From: Bradyrhizobium aeschynomenes
GTDB taxonomy: Bacteria > Pseudomonadota > Alphaproteobacteria > Rhizobiales > Xanthobacteraceae
Assembly (NCBI RefSeq): GCF_013178945.1
Contig: NZ_JABFDM010000007.1
Span: 124,001-188,000, forward strand
Direction: 5' to 3'
DNA length: 64,000 nucleotides
Shown here: one piece after another, positions 60,819 to 64,000 of the stretch
Numbering within the stretch: position 1 is the stretch's first letter
How the letters are laid out: each line of letters opens with the position of its first letter
The notes under the pieces: model-generated
The model's input: only the letters and a program-made list of their open reading frames with translations
Told to the model about the DNA's origin: nothing
Databases searched by the model: none
Made by a program: the position numbers and the translations under genes

Positions 60819-60923
60819 ATGTCATGCCCCGCGAAGGCGGGGCATCCAGTACGCCGCGGCCTCACCGTATCGCCAGCTATCAGTTGCGTTTACTGGATCG
60901 CCCGGTCAAGCCGGGCGATGGCA
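60819..60923. repeat. Palindromic intergenic repeat, copy J1
   Basis: GATGTCATGCCCCGCGAAGGCGGGGCATCCAGTA on the left and TACTGGATCGCCCGGTCAAGCCGGGCGATGG on the right. Each half also contains its own small hairpin (CCCCGC-GAAG-GCGGGG and CGCCCGG-TCAAG-CCGGGCG). Confidence 0.8.
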
Positions 60924-60949
60924 GCTCGCATTTGGCAAGGACCTATCCA

Positions 60950-61026
60950 CGTCAATGCGAGCGTGAGCGAAGCAATCCAGCGCCGAGCAAGGACTCTGGA
61001 TTGCTTCGCTGCGCTCGCAATGACGG
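60950..61026. repeat. Palindromic intergenic repeat, copy J2
   Basis: CGTCAATGCGAGCGTGAGCG AAGCAATCCAG and CTGGATTGCTT CGCTGCGCTCGCAATGACGG are nearly exact complements. It follows J1 directly and lies between the GNAT gene and the convergent SDR gene, so two different palindromes are stacked in one 253-nt gap. Confidence 0.85.
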
Positions 61027-61063
61027 CGACTGTGGTGCGATTTGCCTGCCACGTGGGGAGCTC

Positions 61064-61765
61064 TCAAAACGTCTCCAGCCAGGGCCGGAGCTCCATCTCC
61101 CAGCTCCAGGCGCTGCGCGGCTGCTGCAGCACGTTCCAATAGCTGGCGGCGATCGCATCGGGATCGAGCATCGAGTCCGGCCGCTCCGCCGGCTCCTGCC
61201 GCGCGGCGCTCCTGATGCCGCCATCGATGACGAAGTGCGCGACGTGGATGCCCTGCGGCGACAGCTCGCGGGCCATGCTCTGGGCGAGGCCGCGCAGCGC
61301 GAACTTGCCCATCGCGAAGGCGGCCGACTGCGCATAGCCCTTCACGCTTGCAGAGGCTCCGGTGAACAGGATCGCGCCGTGCTTGTTGGGCAGCATGCGC
61401 TGCGCTGCCTGCTGCCCCACCAGGAAGCCGCCGAAGGCGCTGACGGCAATGGACTCCTGCACGTCGGCCGGCACCAGATCGGTGAGCGGCCCGCGCGCCC
61501 GGGCGCTTGCATTGTAGACCACGAGATCAGGCTCGCCGATCTCGCGCGTCACGAGGCCGAACAGCCGCTCGACCTCCTCGGGATTGCTGGCGTCGCAGGG
61601 ATAGGCCCGGGCGCCGGTCTCGTTGCAGAGCGCGCCGAGTTTCTCGGTCTTGCGCGCGGCGAGCGCGACGCGGATCTTCTCGCGCGCGAACAGCCGGGCC
61701 AGCGAGGCGGAGAGCCCTTCGCCGGCGCCGACGATCAGGGCGATCTTGTAGGCAGGGATGTCCAT
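61064..61765 (-). CDS. SDR family protein with Phe in place of catalytic Tyr
   Basis: A 233-residue SDR-fold protein. The nucleotide motif is unusual (VGAGEGLSASLARLF instead of TGxxxGIG). The catalytic Ser is present in FTGASASVKGY, but the YxxxK motif reads FAMGK, so the acid/base Tyr is Phe while Lys is kept. A following GIHVAHFVIDGGI matches the family's C-terminal part. Activity as a usual dehydrogenase is therefore doubtful. The same layout occurs, I believe, in a subfamily of alphaproteobacterial SDRs. It lies next to a GST-fold gene on the same strand (90 nt gap). Confidence 0.85.
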   Translation of the reverse strand: MDIPAYKIALIVGAGEGLSASLARLFAREKIRVALAARKTEKLGALCNETGARAYPCDASNPEEVERLFGLVTREIGEPDLVVYNASARARGPLTDLVPADVQESIAVSAFGGFLVGQQAAQRMLPNKHGAILFTGASASVKGYAQSAAFAMGKFALRGLAQSMARELSPQGIHVAHFVIDGGIRSAARQEPAERPDSMLDPDAIAASYWNVLQQPRSAWSWEMELRPWLETF

Positions 61766-61855
61766 GGGCTTGTCCTCGACATGCGTTCGCTGCCGTTCAA
61801 GCTAGTGCAGCTGTGGCCATCTTCCTATCGTCCATCCCCACAAATCTGCCTGATG

Positions 61856-62875
61856 TCAGGCCGGGCGCGGCTGCAACCCATTGAGGCAGCCGATCTCCTC
61901 CAGCACGACGTCGAGCCGGCTGCGGTCGTGTAGGAACGCGTATTTGCTGCGGAGCATCTGCAGTGAGCGGGCGTGATATTTCTGCGGCTTCTGCGTCCAG
62001 ACGGTGTCACCGAGCTGAACGCTGAACATGTCCCGGTTCTCCGTCAGCGCCCGCTCGTTGGCGAGCGTCCACGGCATGAACAATGCGCCGACCTGCCGGG
62101 TCAGGATCGGCATCAGGGTCAGCGACAGTTCCGGCCACAGCTCGAACTCGCCTTCGGCGCGCGGCCACAGCATGCGATGGATCCAGGCCAGCACATGTGG
62201 CGCATTGCCCTCGATCAGCGCGCCGGCGGTCGGATCGGTCCACAGTTCGTAGAACTGCCCCCACAGGCCGAAATCGCCGTAAGACGGCCGGCCGCCGAAC
62301 AGATAGGGCCTGATGGCGAGATGCCGTTCGAGCAGGCCGAGCATTTCGACGAAACCCTGCTCGATCTGCGGCGCATTGACCTCGTTGGAGCCGACATACC
62401 AGAGGCGCTCCACCATGCGGGCGCGGATCTTCTCCGCCACCTTGCCGAAGGTGGTCTCATCGGCCTTCGGCGCAACCATGCGGGCAATGCGCCCCGCCGA
62501 GGCGCGCTGGTCGACATCGCGCGCCCAGCGGTAGTGGAACATCCATTTGTTGCCCCACTCGTCGCCGAACTCCTCGAGCAGGGCCGAGATGAAGCTGGTC
62601 AGCACGTCGGCGGGGTGGATCGGCGGCTCGGGAAAGTCGAGCTCCAGCGCGTCGATGATCGGCGTCGAATCCTGCATCGGCGCGTCGTCGGGAGCGAGGA
62701 CGAGCGGAATGATCGGCAGCTTGGCGTGTCGCGCATAATCCGCCTCGCTTTCCGCGTTGCGCAATATCCAGTGATGCGGAATGCCCTTGTAACGCAGATA
62801 CGATCGCACCTTGACCGAATAGGGCGACATCTCCGCCCCGAAGATGCGATAAACCTCCGTCGGCTGACTGGTCAT
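61856..62875 (-). CDS. Glutathione S-transferase-like protein
   Basis: A 339-residue protein with an N-terminal thioredoxin-like GST domain (EVYRIFGAEMSPYSVKVRSYLRYKGI ... PIIPLVLAPDDAPMQDSTPIIDALE) and a longer-than-usual C-terminal helical domain. The SPYS motif after strand 1 fits a Ser/Tyr-type GST. Start at 62875 (MTSQPTEV) with GGGAG upstream; the frame allows 62899. The C-terminal extension beyond a typical 220-residue GST is notable. Substrate unknown. Upstream of the SDR gene in the same direction and divergent from the acyl-CoA-dehydrogenase gene. Confidence 0.82.
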   Translation of the reverse strand: MTSQPTEVYRIFGAEMSPYSVKVRSYLRYKGIPHHWILRNAESEADYARHAKLPIIPLVLAPDDAPMQDSTPIIDALELDFPEPPIHPADVLTSFISALLEEFGDEWGNKWMFHYRWARDVDQRASAGRIARMVAPKADETTFGKVAEKIRARMVERLWYVGSNEVNAPQIEQGFVEMLGLLERHLAIRPYLFGGRPSYGDFGLWGQFYELWTDPTAGALIEGNAPHVLAWIHRMLWPRAEGEFELWPELSLTLMPILTRQVGALFMPWTLANERALTENRDMFSVQLGDTVWTQKPQKYHARSLQMLRSKYAFLHDRSRLDVVLEEIGCLNGLQPRPA

Positions 62876-62985
62876 GGATCTGCTCCCGGTTCGGCGCAAG
62901 CCGTTGCTGTTGTGTATCCGATCAGGCGCAACCTGTCGAAGAGTCCGTAAGAAGACTGGCGGAAACGAACGAGGGCTTAACGATC

Positions 62986-64000
62986 ATGCATCAGTTCCTG
63001 CGACGCGATGACGTGATGACCGGCGGCAAGCGCCCGGAGCTGCTGGCGCCTGATACCACCGGGCTGAACTTCTATCGGGCCGATCCGGCGCTTGCCGACC
63101 TCCTGCGCATCCATCTGCCCGAGCGGTTGTTTCACCACCTCGTGCCGCATCTCGATCGGCTGGGTGAGCTCGCGGGAGGCTATCTCGACGAATGCGCCAG
63201 GCTGGCCGATCGCCACGGACCGGTGCTGCATCAGCGCGATCGCTTCGGCCGCGACGTGCAGTGGATCGAATATCATCCGGCCTATCGCGAGCTGGAGCGC
63301 GCCGCCTTCGGCGAGTTCGGCATCCATGCGATGTCGATCCGCAAGGGTATTCTCGGCTGGCCCACCAAATATCCGGTCGTCGCCAAGCACGCCTTCACCT
63401 TCCTGTTCAACCAGGCCGAGTTCGGGTTGGGCTGTCCGATCAACGTGACCGACGGCTGCGCCAAGCTGCTCGCGAGCTTCGGCAGCGACGCGCTCAAGGC
63501 CCGATACCTCGACGGCCTGACGCAGACCGACATGCGGAAGCTGACCCAGGGCGGGCAGTTCATGACCGAGAAGGAGGGCGGCTCCGATGTCGGCACCTTG
63601 TCCACGGTCGCGGTGCCCGAGGGTGATCATTGGCGCCTGCATGGCGAGAAGTGGTTCTGCTCCAATGCCGATGCGAAAGTGGTGATGCTGCTGGCACGAC
63701 CCGATGGCGCTGACGGCGGTACGCGCGGCGTGGGACTTTTCCTGATGCCGCGCTTTCTCGATGACGGCAGCCCAAATCACTATCGGATCGTGCGCCTGAA
63801 GGACAAGCTCGGCACGCGCTCGATGGCGTCGGGCGAGATCAAGCTGGAAGGCGCGATTGCGTACGCGGTCGGCCGGCTCGATCGCGGCTTCGTTCATATG
63901 GCCGAGATGGTCAACTCGTCGCGCCTCTCGAACGGCGTCAAGTCGACCGCGCTGATGCGGCGCGCCTGGCACGATGCCATCACCGTTGCGCGCAATCGCG
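62986..64000 (+). CDS. AidB-like acyl-CoA dehydrogenase, truncated by window end
   Basis: The frame opens with ATG at 62986 (MHQFLRRDDVMTGG) and continues past the window edge, so the C-terminal part is missing. Visible: NFYRADPALADLL and HHLVPHLDRLGELAGG in the N-terminal helical domain, FMTEKEGGSDVGT and HGEKWFCSNADA in the flavin-binding middle domain, and KLGTRSMASGEIKLEGA, all typical of AidB-like members of the acyl-CoA dehydrogenase family. These bind FAD; AidB itself is part of the adaptive response to alkylating agents, but many relatives are not. The catalytic Glu region is beyond or near the edge and cannot be judged. Confidence 0.9.
   Translation, partial: MHQFLRRDDVMTGGKRPELLAPDTTGLNFYRADPALADLLRIHLPERLFHHLVPHLDRLGELAGGYLDECARLADRHGPVLHQRDRFGRDVQWIEYHPAYRELERAAFGEFGIHAMSIRKGILGWPTKYPVVAKHAFTFLFNQAEFGLGCPINVTDGCAKLLASFGSDALKARYLDGLTQTDMRKLTQGGQFMTEKEGGSDVGTLSTVAVPEGDHWRLHGEKWFCSNADAKVVMLLARPDGADGGTRGVGLFLMPRFLDDGSPNHYRIVRLKDKLGTRSMASGEIKLEGAIAYAVGRLDRGFVHMAEMVNSSRLSNGVKSTALMRRAWHDAITVARNR

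Noticed and set aside
1..64000. Search for tRNA, rRNA, insertion sequences, integrases and phage genes
   Set aside because: No tRNA-like cloverleaf, transposase or integrase sequence was noticed; this was by eye and a tRNA scan could still find one.

Overview
The window is GC-rich, gene-dense DNA with the look of a Bradyrhizobium or close Nitrobacteraceae (alphaproteobacterial) chromosome. The signs are strong GC3 bias, many ABC transporters, several amidases and DUF1127, DUF2256, DUF3429 and DUF4399 proteins. Intergenic regions carry palindromes built from CGTCAT/ATGACG and CCTCTCCC/GGGAGAGG arms, plus one long structured element that resembles (from memory) a sequence repeated in Bradyrhizobium genomes. 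I see no tRNA, rRNA, transposase, integrase, phage gene or CRISPR array. This is chromosomal catabolic and accessory content, not an island with clear borders.

Layout. 1-1.6 kb: end of a RuBisCO-like protein and a DUF1537 sugar-acid kinase. 1.6-12 kb: a purine/ureide region with 5-hydroxyisourate hydrolase, a PuuE allantoinase-OHCU decarboxylase fusion, an amidase, an MFS carrier, a diverged second hydroxyisourate-hydrolase-like protein, a polyamine-type ABC importer and an Asp/Glu/hydantoin-racemase-family protein lacking both usual cysteines. 12-25 kb: small conserved genes, an ABC exporter pair, an alpha/beta hydrolase, an aberrant metallo-beta-lactamase fold, a cupin, a chemoreceptor with a PilZ domain, and an M29 aminopeptidase. 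25-31 kb: a czcCBA divalent-cation efflux operon, with a His-rich exported protein convergent to it and a small Cys/His protein upstream.

31-43 kb: a 6-aminohexanoate-cyclic-dimer-hydrolase-like amidase, then a possible cell-surface module. The module has a LapG-like periplasmic cysteine protease, a 2099-residue FecR/VCBS/beta-solenoid protein with a type I secretion C-terminus, and a CHASE2 adenylate cyclase. 43-53 kb: a dipeptide-type ABC importer operon with two paralogous divergently transcribed binding proteins. An AtzG/AtzE-like small subunit and amidase lie between its two ATPase genes, which suggests import and hydrolysis of an amide or ureide nitrogen source. 53-57 kb: a YeaQ-type membrane protein and a type I secretion ABC/adaptor pair that could export the 2099-residue protein. 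57-64 kb: PncC/CinA-type amidase, a citrate-type MFS carrier, a LysR regulator, DUF1127, a GNAT acetyltransferase, an SDR with a replaced catalytic Tyr, a GST-fold protein and the start of an AidB-like acyl-CoA dehydrogenase.

Connections that seem most worth testing are the LapG-like/FecR-giant/CHASE2 module with its probable type I exporter, the AtzG-AtzE-ABC operon, the purine cluster with two enzyme-like proteins missing catalytic residues, and the PilZ-containing chemoreceptor. Start sites were chosen from Shine-Dalgarno matches and family lengths. Every function is read from sequence motifs and memory of families, with no database search.
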